NCBI RefSeq assembly: GCF_025698545.1
Contig: NC_068575.1
Span: 53,081,980 to 53,145,979, forward strand
Direction of reading: 5' to 3'
Source: Gossypium raimondii
Lineage: Eukaryota; Streptophyta; Magnoliopsida; Malvales; Malvaceae
DNA length: 64,000 nucleotides
Below the pieces are notes generated by a model. It saw nothing but the letters and a program-made list of their open reading frames with translations, was not told where the DNA came from and ran no database searches. Below, one piece after another: positions 38,237 through 51,453 of this stretch; within the stretch, counting starts at the first letter, position 1; each line of letters opens with the position of its first letter. A program made the translations under genes and the position numbers.

Positions 38237-40314
38237 AAAGTTTCCTCGGAATAAGCTCTACCCCTGATTTGTGACAAAACTATTAAAACTAGGCTTAAAG
38301 CCATGTAGAACCCCGTTGAAGCTTTTTAGTCCTTCTGTTTCTTCAAATGAATTCTCTCTGTTTTTGTCAAGTGAAAAATCTACATATTTTGTACTTCCAC
38401 ATAAAGAAATGAAATGATTGTAAAGAAGTACGTTTGTATCACAAATGAAGGGAAAAGAAAGATAAGGTTGTTCATAAGGTGCAGGTCCAATCACGTTTTG
38501 TTGTCATCTCTTTTATTCTTCATTGAACTTTCCCTCCTCACAAAACGAGGGAGGCTTTCAATTCGCTACCCAATCAATACAGCCTTGATTTGACGCTTCC
38601 ATTTTATACGCAAAATAGGCTTCCCTGTTGGTAATGGGAAGTTAAGCAAACTGCCGACTCCAAATCCCACATTAGAAATTGGAACAGTCATTTGGATTGA
38701 TGATATTTTTAGCCATTATCAAATAAAACAGTCATTATAATGCATCGTAGCAAACTATAATTAAAATTAACTTTACATAAAACTAAAATATATCCAAATT
38801 CAATTATAAAATGAAGCCTTTACACATTATAAAATTCAAAAATAAACTCGTTAATATTACTATAAATCACTTTATTCGTCACGAATACTAATATTTCATC
38901 CGTAATGTCTTCAAATTTTAAACACATATATATGTTCCATAATGCATTGGTTTGTGGGATGGGATGAATATCATTCCTTCCAAAGATCTACAATGAATTT
39001 ACCAAATTTATTAATTTAGTCCTGAAAAATAAAGCAAGACACTTTATTCGCGCAACAAGAAGAAGGAACAGTGACATGATCCATTTGGAGTAGATGTTGC
39101 CGCAGTCAGACAACGTGTTGTGCATTGTGGTCAAACGTTTTACAATCATGTTAAAGATATATATGCCTCCATGCTAATAGATTTCCAAATTCCATCTCGC
39201 AAGCCAACGAAAACAGACAGGCAATGGGCTAATATCCGTCTCCATAACTCGAAAGTACGGTGAAAACTTTTTGTGGTATTCAAGACGTTTAAGACCTCAA
39301 ATTAATTTGTCAAAATAGTTCAAAACGACAATGGCAATCGTCTCACTCTGAGAACAAACCAAATGATGGCTTTGCGCGTCAACTCACTTAACCCTAACTT
39401 TGATGTCTCATCCACTTTTCTTAAACATGGATAGTCAAGTTATGAATTAAAAGAAGTATTTACTCGTTACCAAACAAAGTTTTACGTACTTCGAGGTTTG
39501 ACCGAATTGTAGAGACTGTACTCCTCACCAACTAAAACAACGGAGCAACGCACCTAGGGTCCAAATAACCCCCCATCTTTCCATTAGTTTCAGTGCAATT
39601 ATCTTTACTTTTTACTCTCACAAATACCAAAGCTATCGTGACGAAAATAGGTGAAAAATAGCTGCCTCCACATTCAACTCCCTTAAAGCCAAAGCGGTGC
39701 TGCAACCCCCTCCGTCCTGTCCTGTTCATGCATCCTCCATTTTTTTATTTGTTTAAATCATTCAGTTAAATTTCATTTTCAATATTCTATATTAATTTTA
39801 GGGTTTAACTTTTTAAAATTATATTAACGAAACGATTTTGATGAAGTATCAAAAATATTTTTCATCAATATTTTTAAAATATCAATCTCTCAAGTAAATA
39901 AACATATTTTAAAAAAAAGTTTATAAATATTTTATTTGGAGTGATTTTTTTATTTTTTGCAAAAGAGGAGCCAACCACCATGCATAAACAGCTTGTAATC
40001 CTTTATATATTTGGAAGTGTCCCTATCCCTCACTCAGCAGGATAGTGTTATCTATACTCTTTTGTCAAGGTATTTTAATAATCCACAATTATTTTAAGTA
40101 AGATAAGATTAACACGTGATTTCATTTCTTAATATATAATAACATAAAGAAATGGAAGAAAGAGATCTCGACCTCACAGATTCCTCCAACTTAATTTCTT
40201 CAAAATTAGGTAAAATGCTAATTTTAAATTCCATTTAGTCCATTTTAGAAATTTTCAAACGATTTGATTTTCGGTATTTTCATAAACTTTGAATTTTTAA
40301 TTTATTTTAATAAA

Positions 40315-40953
<639 letters not shown>

Positions 40954-41800
40954 CACATGACATCTGAGAGGTTACCATATGTCACTATCGAATTGGCTAT
41001 CGTGCCATGTTAGCACAAATTAACAACGTTAGTGTGAAGTTACCAACCTAAATAACGAAATATAATTCAAGTATTAATTAGGTGCTTTTAAATAAATTAA
41101 GGAGCAAACAATATATTAATTTTTTATAAGGTTTCAAGAAAGAAACGAAAGAAGAATTTGAACTTAGTTTAAAAAGAGTTAGGATCAATATAGCATTGCT
41201 TCTAAGAAGCACTTTTGAGACAAAAAAACTTGTGGGACAAAAATACTTTTGAGATAAAAGCATTGCCAAACAAGATGTTTTTTCTCCGAAAAATTCAAAT
41301 CCAATTGAAAATGCTAAAAATCGAAAAAAATTTAATTTGTCATTTTCCTATTAAAAAAGATATAGATGATGTGAAATCATAATTTCATATAATCATCTCT
41401 TTAAAAGTACTTTTAAGACAAAAGATACTTTGTAAAAATAATTTTAAACTAGAAGGAAGGAGAACAAAAAATTATAACTTTAAAAATAATACTAAATTAA
41501 ACGTCAGTAATTGCAAGCAGAGAAGCGCTTAGCGATTCACATTTTGTTCATGCTTTCATTATTTCCATACCTTTTTTCGCCAAGGTTTTAGCACTTTTTC
41601 CAGTGTTTGGTGATACTCGTTTTGTTGCGACACCAGATAACGTAAATCTCCTCTCCCTAAATAAAAGCACAAATTATTATTGCTATTTGGTGGGTTATAT
41701 TATTTCATATATGAAATACTAATACTAATTCAAGTCAAACACACAATAAAAGAAAAAAAATATAGATCGGAGGGTGATGGATGCATCAAATTTAGCTCAG

Positions 41801-44695
41801 AGGCAATGGGCTAATATCCGTCTCCATAACTCGAAAGTACGGTGAAAACTTTTGTGGTATTCAAGACGTTTAAGACCTCAAATTAATTTGTCAAAATAGT
41901 TCAAAACGACAATGGCAATCGTCTCACTCTGAGAACAAACCAAATGATGGCTTTGCGCGTCAACTCACTTAACCCTAACTTTGATGTCTCATCCACTTTT
42001 CTTAAACATGGATAGTCAAGTTATGAATTAAAAGAAGTATTTACTCGTTACCAAACAAAGTTTTACGTACTTCGAGGTTTGACCGAATTGTAGAGACTGT
42101 ACTCCTCACCAACTAAAACAACGGAGCAACGCACCTAGGGTCCAAATAACCCCCCATCTTTCCATTAGTTTCAGTGCAATTATCTTTACTTTTTACTCTC
42201 ACAAATACCAAAGCTATCGTGACGAAAATAGGTGAAAATAGCTGCCTCCACATTCAACTCCCTTAAAGCCAAAGCGGTGCTGCAACCCCTCCGTCCTGTC
42301 CTGTTCATGCATCCTCCATTTTTTATTTGTTTAAATCATTCAGTTAAATTTCATTTTCAATATTCTATATTAATTTTAGGGTTTAACTTTTAAAATTATA
42401 TTAACGAAACGATTTTGATGAAGTATCAAAATATTTTTCATCAATATTTTAAAATATCAATCTCTCAAGTAAATAAACATATTTTAAAAAAGTTTATAAA
42501 TATTTTATTTGGAGTGATTTTTTATTTTTGCAAAAGAGGAGCCAACCACCATGCATAAACAGCTTGTAATCCTTTATATATTTGGAAGTGTCCCTATCCC
42601 TCACTCAGCAGGATAGTGTTATCTATACTCTTTTGTCAAGGTATTTTAATAATCCACAATTATTTTAAGTAAGATAAGATTAACACGTGATTTCATTTCT
42701 TAATATATAATAACATAAAGAAATGGAAGAAAGAGATCTCGACCTCACAGATTCCTCCAACTTAATTTCTTCAAAATTAGGTAAAATGCTAATTTTAAAT
42801 TCCATTTAGTCCATTTTAGAAATTTTCAAACGATTTGATTTTCGGTATTTTCATAAACTTTGAATTTTTAATTTATTTTAATAAAATATTTTCTAAAATT
42901 ATTATATAATTTGTCTCCTCAACTTGTTTAAAAGTATCTAATTGGAATCTAATTTTTTAAAACTTAATTAATACCTAAACTTGTATTTCGTTATCCAAGT
43001 CACTAACATAATTAATTTAGCTTAACGCGACACTAATAACCGAGTTCGATGGAGACATATGACAACCTCTCAATATGCCATGTGGCAAAGCATAAATTAA
43101 AAAAATATTTTTGAAGTTTTATTAATTTATATATTTTAAAGACTTTAATTTTTTTATTTTATACCTGCCACATGACTAGACCTGCTCATGGGTTGATCAA
43201 CCCGGCCTGGCCTAAAGGCCCGCCCTAGAAATGAGAGGGTTTGGGCAAAAATATAGTCCCGAAAAATAGACTTGGCAAAAATAAAGCCTGCTTTTAAAAA
43301 CAAGACAGGTATCGAGTAAGACATTTTGTCCCGAGCCCGGCCCTGCCCGAATTCGCTAAATGACAAAAAAATCTACTTTTTCTTTTTTTTATTATTTTAA
43401 TGATATTTTCTTATTTTTTTCTCCTTATTTTGCTATCATTTCACTATTATTTTGCTACTATTTTGTTGTTATTGTTTGGCTATTGTATAACACTTGTTTT
43501 ATTGTTAATTTTGTTATTATTTTAAAGACATTTTCTTGCTAAGTTACATCTATCTTAGTATTATTTAAGTATAAATTTTTGTAAATTTTATTTTCAAATT
43601 GTTCGAAAATATTTATTTTAATGTTTTTAGTATTTTTGATGTATTATATATATATATTTAAAAATTATGTAAAAAATATAATGTAAAAAATAATAATATG
43701 GGTGGGCCGGGTCAGGCCTAGGTTTTAGCATTTTTTCGAGTCAAGCCCAGGACTAGCAAACGAGCTTATTTGTTTTGCTTGGGTCCGACCAGAACCTGGC
43801 CCCGACCCATGATTACCTCTACACATGACATACTGAGAGGTTACCATATGTCACTATCGAATTGGCTATCAGTGCCATGTTAGCACAAATTAACAACGTT
43901 AGTGTGAAGTTACCAACCTAAATAACGAAATATAATTCAAGTATTAATTAGGTGCTTTTAAATAAATTAAGGGAGCAAACAATATATTAATTTTTTTATA
44001 AGGTTTCAAGAAACGAAAACGAAAGAAGAATTTGAACTTAGTTTAAAAAAGAGTTAGGATCAATATAGCATTGCTTCTAAGAAGCACTTTTGAGACAAAA
44101 AAAAAACTTGTGGGACAAAAATACTTTTGAGATAAAAGCATTGCCAAACAAGATGTTTTTTTCTCCTGAAAAAATTCAAATCCAATTGAAAATGCTAAAA
44201 ATCAGAAAAAAAATTTAATTTGTCATTTTCCTATTAAAAAAAAGATATAGATGATGTGAAATCATAATTTCATATAATCTGTCTCTTTAAAAAGTACTTT
44301 TAAGACAAAAGATACTTTGTAAAAATAATTTTTAAACTAGAAGGAAGGAGAACAAAAAAATTATAACTTTAAAAAATAATACTAAATTAAACGTCAGTAA
44401 TTGCAAGCAGAGAAGCGCTTAGCGATTCACATTTTGTTCATGCTTTCATTATTTCCATACCTTTTTTCGCCAAGGTTTTTAGCACTTTTTTCCAGTGTTT
44501 GGTGATACTCGTTTTGTTGCGACACCAGATAACGTAAATCTCCTCTCCCCTAAATAAAAGCACAAATTATTATTGCTATTTGGTGGGTTATATTATTTCA
44601 TATATGAAATACTAATACTAATTCAAGTCAAACACACAATAAAAAGAAAAAAAAATATAGATCGGAGGGTGATGGATGCATCAAATTTAGCTCAG
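41801..44695. repeat. Duplication block C, joins unique downstream DNA
   Basis: Begins at a junction inside text matching 35974 in block A, preceded by the sequence that ends block B. It runs without interruption to 44695, then continues into unique sequence before the DUF789 gene. It contains the full MITE 43177-43821. Confidence 0.88.
43177..43821. mobile_element. hAT-type MITE, complete (645 bp)
   Basis: Ends TAGACCTGCTCATGGG and, inverted, TAGAGGTAATCATGGG. An 8-bp target duplication CACATGAC flanks it at 43169-43176 and 43822-43829. The interior near both ends is rich in GGGCC/GGCCC text and otherwise AT-rich. The 8-bp duplication and TA-GG-TCATGG ends fit hAT-derived MITEs. There is no coding capacity. 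Confidence 0.85.
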
Positions 44696-45117
44696 CGTCA
44701 TTGATGGTCTCATTTATGTATTTGTTTCATAATATAACCATGCAATGAAAAAAAAGAAAGATCAATAATTAATTAGGAAAGAGAGGGTCAACGTCGTCAT
44801 TTCGGTCGTTTTTAATCACGCTATAACCATCGTTGAAAACGCAAGCGAAATCAGAATTCAGGACGACAAAGCCCTTTTCTGCTCAAACCTTTTTTTCTTT
44901 TACATGTTTTTATTTCTAATTTCCTTCTTCAAATCTTTTAAAGAAAAAAACCAACGCCGCAAAGAGAAAAACACTCGTGGGTCGTACGTGGGCTGCCTTT
45001 TCACTTTCGTCCTCATTATTTTACCTCTTCAAATTTAAAACCCCTCCAAAATCCCTCTCAACGCTACTCCGGCAAAAGGAGCTAAGACTTTTAATTTTTT
45101 CTCCCCATAGCAGTAGC

Positions 45118-47978
45118 ATGTCAAACTCGGGCGGGTACGCGGTAGCCCGAACTCAGACGAGGGACCGATTCTACAATCCGCCAGCGCTGAGGCGACATCA
45201 GCAGTTGCAGAGGAGGCAACTCACACACAGACCGTTGCTGAGTGAGCTACGGAAACCGTCGGATAAGGAGAGCCGAGTCAACTCAGTCGATTCAGTGGCT
45301 GAGACTCGGGCAGATTCTGACGACTCTACATTGTCGAGGCCTAACTCGGTCTGCTACTCTTCGCCGAATATTGCTAAATTGACCAATTTGGATAGGCTCA
45401 TGGAATCAGTCACCCCTTTTGTCCCGGCTCATTGCTTCTCTGAGGTATTGTGGAAGACTTTCGTCGTAGCTAAACATAGTTCTGGAGAATTATATTTTGA
45501 GGTTTTTTTTTTTTTTTGAAATTTTTAATGGCTATACAAGAACAAAGAAAAGAGAGCTAATTACCATTTGGCTGAGAAAAAGAAGAGCTTATGTTGGGAA
45601 AGTAATGCAAATGTTTTTTTATTTATTTCTAATTTAAAATGTAATGGTCAGAAGTTTGGTACAAATTCCAACTTGTGAGAATTAGCTGCATTATGCTAAT
45701 TAATGGTGTTGGGGGTTTTACTGTGTGTCTATGAAAGATTTAGATTTATCTGGTTCGAATCAACATTACGTCTTGTTAATGAAAATAAAAACAGCGGATT
45801 TATATTTCTCATATATTAATGATCAAAAAGTAGATTGATTTAATTGGTTCAAGCTATATTTAAGGGAGAGTTTGAAAGAGGTTTCATTATATATTCTCTT
45901 AGCAATTTGTTGGGGATCAGGAATCTTAAGTTCTTACTTCACGGCATTCATTTCAACATTTGTGTTTTTCCTTCTGTTTATTGGTTTGATAGGCACAACT
46001 GAGGGGAAAGGAAACCCGTGAAGTGGATTTACGCTTATATTATTGGCTCGGTGATCTTTGGGAATGTTTTAGCGAGTGGAGTGTATACGGAGTCGGAGTG
46101 CCGCTATTGTTGAATGGGAGTGATTCTGTTAAGCAATACTATGTTCCTTACTTGTCAGGCATACAATTGTATGTAGATCCACATCAGCCGAGGTGAGCTT
46201 CTTGCTGCTATATCCTTCCTAAATTTTCCTCTTCCCTATTCATAAATTCCCGTTAGTATGGTAGTTGTATTTATTGTTTTTTGTCATGTCAGATTGCTCT
46301 CTTAACTATGTGGCAGCGATGAATATTCTAGATTCTTATACATTATTGGTTCTTATGCTTCCTCTTGATATTGCAACGATGTAGTAAGTTAAATTGATGG
46401 TTGATATCTTTATCGATTTTTTTTCCTTATTATCTGGCGACAAGAAACCTTGAATGCTCTCTCTTAAACCACCTAACTTGTTTTGGAATGGTTGGTTGGC
46501 TGTCCTACATAATGCATCCATTGCTACAATATTATTTGCTGACAGATAATGTTGATTTGACGTGTTCTCTAGTTGCACTGTCATCAACCAGGGAATATGC
46601 TTCCCATACATGATTTTATACTTTATACATACTGAAATGCACCTGAAAAATAATGGTTCCTTAATTGTTAAATTATTAATTTATGATGTTACATCTGATC
46701 TGCACAAATACCACTGCCTTGCTTTGCTCTCTCTCTTGGACTATGACTATTATTTGACAGAACTGTAACTGTGACAGTATGCTTAGGAGAATGATCATTG
46801 ACTTTGTGCAAATGAGTGACTAATTACCTGCTACATCCAGGCATTGATTCTGTTATACTTGGTCTGTTAAATCTTATTTTGGGTACTAGTTGAGCAGCAT
46901 ACCTGATATTAGGTGATACGCATGTAAAAAACTATGGAGCTATTGAGTTGCCTTACTGTTAATCTGCAAAAATTTGCCAATGTGCTGAACTATCAGGAGG
47001 ACTAGTGACATCGGTGATGCTGAGTCTTCAAGAGAAATTAGTAGTGCTGGAACTAGCGACTCTGAAACAGACAGGAGAGTGAAAGGTGGTATTGATGGAG
47101 CTTGGGCGCATCACAACTCCGAGAGGACAAATGGATCTCCTATGAGTACCTCTAGTGATGAAGTGGAGGTTGGCAAGTCAAATGGGCAGCTGGTTTTTGA
47201 ATACTTTGAACAAGAGCAACCACATCATCGGAAACCTTTATATGACAAGGCAAGTTCACATGGTGGTGATTTACAATGTTAGAGTTCTTTTTCCTAAACT
47301 GTTTGTTTGTCCTTACTTGGATGCTTGTGGCACCTTTTTCTGACCCAACAGATTTCAAGTCTTGCATCTCAATTTCCAGAGATCAGGATGTACAGGAGCT
47401 GTGAACTATTGCCAGCAAGTTGGATATCGGTGGCTTGGTAGAACATCTTATACTTCTAAAGATTGCCAAGTCACTGTTTTTTTAAACTTTATCTTTGTTT
47501 GGTTATATTATTTTTGGTCTAGGTACCCAATATACAGAATACCTATGGGTCCAACCCTCCAAAATCTGGATGCATCTTTCTTGACGTTCCATTCTTTGTC
47601 AACACGTTCTCAAAGTATACCCCATTCTCTCTCATTTAAGATCATGGGGCTTAAACCCGCATTGCTGGGCTATAGTACATATTTTGTTGAGTTAATTTTG
47701 CCCATTATTTTACGTCTGGAACAGGTAAAAATCAGCTGGAGTATTCTGCTTCTAGCAGTAGGAAAGCCTGTGGTGTTGATCCCTATTCAAATATCTCTCT
47801 ACCTGTTTTTGGTCTTGCTTCCTATAAATTGCGAGGTTCAATTTTGACTCCCGGTGGTATCCAAGAATCGCAGCAAGCAAGCTCTCTGTTACAGGCTGCT
47901 GACAATTGGCTGCAATGCTTACAAGTCCGACATCCTGATTTCCAGTTTTTTTTATCACATAACTCACAGTGGAGATAA
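45118..47978 (+). CDS. DUF789 family protein
   Basis: Six exons: 45118-45444, 45993-46192, 46997-47249, 47352-47437, 47523-47614 and 47725-47978. They total 1212 nt and about 403 residues, with all phases matching. The N-terminus is [20 protein letters not shown]. Family blocks are [100 protein letters not shown] and [13 protein letters not shown], with a Ser/Asp-rich acidic linker in exon 3. DUF789 is a plant family without an established biochemical role; no signal peptide or membrane segment is seen. Intron 3 has the donor AAG|GCAAGT, a GC-AG intron. The ATG at 45118 is preferred over the in-frame one at 44977 because homologues begin near it. The gene is convergent with the Di19 gene. Confidence 0.9.
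47250..47351 (+). other. GC-AG intron (intron 3 of the DUF789 gene)
   Basis: The donor reads AAG|GCAAGT and the acceptor CCAACAG|ATT. Both flanking exons stay in frame only with this junction. AG|GCAAGT is the known strong consensus of the minor GC-AG class, which still uses the major spliceosome. Confidence 0.8.
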
Positions 47979-49010
47979 CAAAGGTACCTTAATTCTCTGT
48001 AACTGAACATTTGAGTAAGTCGGGAGAATCCTAAAGCTCAGTTGGAATGATATTTGGTGAGGGCTGATATGAACTTACTTGAAACCTGATACAGACTGCT
48101 TGTGGTTGCATGATGTGGAGGAGGAGATCAGCTTCTGCTACTAGATAGCATTCATCGAGATTCCCAGGCATTGGAAACGATGGGTACAAGACAGCTGTTT
48201 TGCAATATTTACTGGCAGGATCCAAGAAACTATGATTTGCTCATTGGAATCTTGATCATCACTCAATTGTTTTGCTGTGTGGCTGGTTCAAGTTTTGTCA
48301 TGGTATGGTTGTGAATCATAAGCATGTAACCTTGTTTCTCTGCATCAACATGATTCTCTAATGAACATTTACAAATATCGACAAAAGTTGAGATGCCTGT
48401 CCTGTATTTGCAGATTTATACGCATACCTGTACTTCCCAGAAAAGGAAATACTCATATAACTTATCACCCTTTTTTTTAATAACTTTTTATAAAGCTTTC
48501 TTTAGTTCTGTAATGAAGGGAATACTGGTTATTGTTATTCCTGGTCATGTGAGATACGTAGCCTGCTTGACTGAACCCGCACCAAATCTTAATTAAAATG
48601 AGCAAATTGCATCAGATCGGACACGGAAGACCTTTGAATTACAAATATGAAGAAACATAAACACACCATAGCACATATATTATTAAGGCACGTGCCATTA
48701 CTGAAACACATTGTTCAATTTGTTAAGACCTATGAAGCTTTACATTCACTAGCAAATGTAAGGTTTAAACAAAGCTGCTATTGGCATTTATGAACCGATG
48801 CTTTAAACGGGAAAAATACAAGAGTCTGAACTCTGTTGTAGCCTAATTGATAAGCATCAACCAGTTAAATAAATTACATTACATTCTTGAATCTATCCTA
48901 GCTTCTATATTGAAGTATCAGAATGTTCAATGCAAGAACATGGCTGACGGGCAACGGCATGTGCGCTAAAAATTTTGAAGTCACCAACCGTCTACTCTTT
49001 TCTGTCTTGA
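47979..49010. other. Convergent 3' region of the DUF789 and Di19 genes
   Basis: No coding sequence. It should contain both 3' UTRs. Small frames here have no recognisable content. Confidence 0.45.
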
Positions 49011-51453
49011 TTATAAGCCACCATCAATGATGGTGGATAATAATAGCCCTTGTACAAATTCACACCTATTTGCCTTCTCCGAGTGCTCCTTATCTGACAA
49101 TGGCGACGGGTGAGCATCTCTGCACACCATAGAACTATCATGAATTTGTATTCGGTGAAGGGGAAAAAAGCTTTTAAAGTAATAACCACCGGTAGAAAAA
49201 CAGGAAGGTAAAACCATATCCCGGTACCATTAACAGCAGAAGACAACATTAACCTTGTATGTCCCAAAAGAGGTGAATCAAAGGAAATCAATTAGAAAAA
49301 TGAAACATCTACTTGACTGTAGGAGCTTAAACTTGCTATCAGGATTGCATTAAGTAGAAGATTAAATGGGAGCAAAGCCTCATAAGACACTGTTCTCATT
49401 CTTAGTTTCCCACTAACCATCGCTGGATTTTATAGTCCCTTCTTTTTCCTCAACATGTAAGTCAATGTCGTTATGGTGTGTAGCAATTTGGTTAAGCTCT
49501 AGAATTTAGAAAACCAAAAGTTATCTCTTATTTTTTCATGTATCATACCTCTTTAACAATTGAAAGAGAATAACATAATCATGCTGTTGCAGCATGGTTT
49601 CCAAAGGGTGTAGCTTAGCTCAACCACGGAAGAAAAAATCTTAAAAATAGATAAAATAACTTACTTTTCTAATATATTCTCATTGGAGCCTTTTTCTTCC
49701 ATGGTCACTTCAGTAGGAGTGACAGGCTGTACACTTTCGGATGAATCAGCTGGAGGTGCACTGTAAAGAAATGAAAGCAATGGATCGGGTGCTGTATTGG
49801 ACGAAGAGAGTGAAGACCACGACCTGGAAAGAAGAGACTGATAATGTGCATCATGCAACTCCTTCCTCAAGGAAGAAAGAGTTGAATAAGAGTCGCCTTT
49901 ACCAAAATCTAATTTGTGGTTACTGTAATCATTGGTCAAGGAACACAACTCATGAACCTCAAAGCATCACAAGGTCTCAGAAACATAAAAGGGAGTTTTT
50001 CAGAGAGATTATTTACTAAGAGAAAGAGGATGTCATGAGAAACAATTCAAGCACAATGACATAATCTAGAACAGGTAGTTGAAATAAAAGGGGGAAAAAA
50101 AAGAAAGGAATAATTAAAATCTCCTACTCAAATGAAATAAAAGGATATCCTGAAAATATTCCCATGTTGTGCTGTTATGTGGTCAACCATGTTCATCCCT
50201 ACTCTCTGAGCACAAACGGGACATACCTGCAATTATAAGCAATATTGATTAACTGATTTTAAACTCCTTTTATGTCAAAAGTGTAATTAAAACTAAGCTA
50301 TCTTGAAGTGCCCTGATTATTCTGAGATTCAATAAGAACACTTCCGTCTGGTAAGACCAGCATCAACTATAATATATGGACACATATTAATGAAAGTTCT
50401 GTAAGCTATAATATACCCTGACTATGTACAAAGCCCTTATTCCTGCCAACTAGCCAACACGTACACAAAAAAAGGAGAGAGAATGGGTTCTGCCACCTTC
50501 AGTAAATTAAACCAAAGCACATATACCAAAAGGGACTCTACAAATATCATAAGAAAGTGGCCATTATGGTCCAATAATAAAAGACATTTCACCATTAAAT
50601 GGATGAAGGTGGGAACAAATATTGTCCAGTGGCTTTAGCAATCATCTATGCACTACCAGTGATAGAAGAAATTATAAGTCATATAATTTGGAAAGGTGGA
50701 TGAAGCAAATGATCACTTCTAAAGCTTCTACGAGTCAGAATGTGAAGGGGGTTGGGGATAAAATGAGTGACACTAGAGATATAGTGGTGAATAAGAAGGG
50801 CGTTGGGGATAAAGTGTATTCATGAATCTAAGTTTCCAGCTGGATTACCAAACACCATCAAGAATCATTCTTCTTCCCCAAATAGCAAAAGCATAGATAG
50901 CACTAAAACATGGATCCGTACAGTAGAATATTATATCGTTGACCGAGTTTAACTTCCAAGGGATTCTTTATGTTGGGTCAACTAAAGCAAACAGCCACTA
51001 AAGGATGCCTTCTTTTCTAACCATTATCCACGATCACCAAAGTAAAAGCATATCCAGGAAGACTAAAAACATTCCCTAAATATCAATTCTAACAATGGTT
51101 CAAAAAAAATATTTATGCCTAACAAAAATCCAGAAGGGGAGTGCATAGCATACCCCATATCCAGCTTCAAGATGATGCTCCTCGTCAATATGGCAGCACA
51201 AGCCCAGTAAATCGAAATCCTCCGAACAATACGGGCAGGGGTATTCCGTCATCAATTCGTCATCTTCTTCAATCTCTTCAAAATCAATACAAAGATCTGC
51301 TTCCAAAATCAAGAACTCAACATTCAGTAACCACGTAAAACCTAGAAAACAAAAGAAATATAAAAAAAAATACTAACCACTTTGGGATTTAACAGTGGAT
51401 TGATAGCTCCTGGATGAAGCTGAGAAGGCAAAGCTCCAAGTATCGTCCTCCAT
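49011..51453 (-). CDS. Drought-induced 19 (Di19) family zinc-finger protein
   Basis: Five exons: 51453-51378, 51296-51154, 50226-50149, 49924-49665 and 49119-49011. They total 666 nt and about 221 residues, in phase throughout. It starts MEDDTWSFAFSASSRSYQST. Two Di19-type Cys2/His2 fingers follow: YPCPYCSEDFDLLGLCCHID with EEHH, and VCPVCAQRVGMNMVDHITAQ with H. The Di19 C-terminal domain has GDSYSTLSSLRKELHDAHYQ, SNTAPDPLLSFLY and CEFVQGLLLSTIIDGGL. Di19 proteins are nuclear and act in drought, salt and ABA responses; regulation here is inferred. Intron 3 (49925-50148) appears to be an AT-AC, U12-type intron. The gene appears intact. Confidence 0.9.
49925..50148 (-). other. Probable U12-type AT-AC intron in the Di19 gene
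   Basis: The intron begins ATATCCTTTT directly after TTC AGG and ends GATTAC before AGT AAC. The text TTCCTTGAC, the U12 branch-site consensus, lies at 49943-49935, with its A about 12 nt from the intron end. No GT donor exists before an in-frame stop. The junction joins the second zinc finger to the Di19 C-terminal domain in frame. Confidence 0.8.
50230..51150 (-). other. Intron 2 of the Di19 gene
   Basis: About 0.93 kb between exons 51296-51154 and 50226-50149, with donor GGG|GTATGC and acceptor TTGCAG. A small plus-strand frame at 50622-50825 has no recognisable domain. Confidence 0.7.

Noticed and set aside
44977-45117. Upstream in-frame start of the DUF789 protein
   Set aside because: The added residues do not resemble the family N-terminus; the start at 45118 does.
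47362-47847. 161-residue plus-strand frame
   Set aside because: It runs through introns of the DUF789 gene in the wrong frame.
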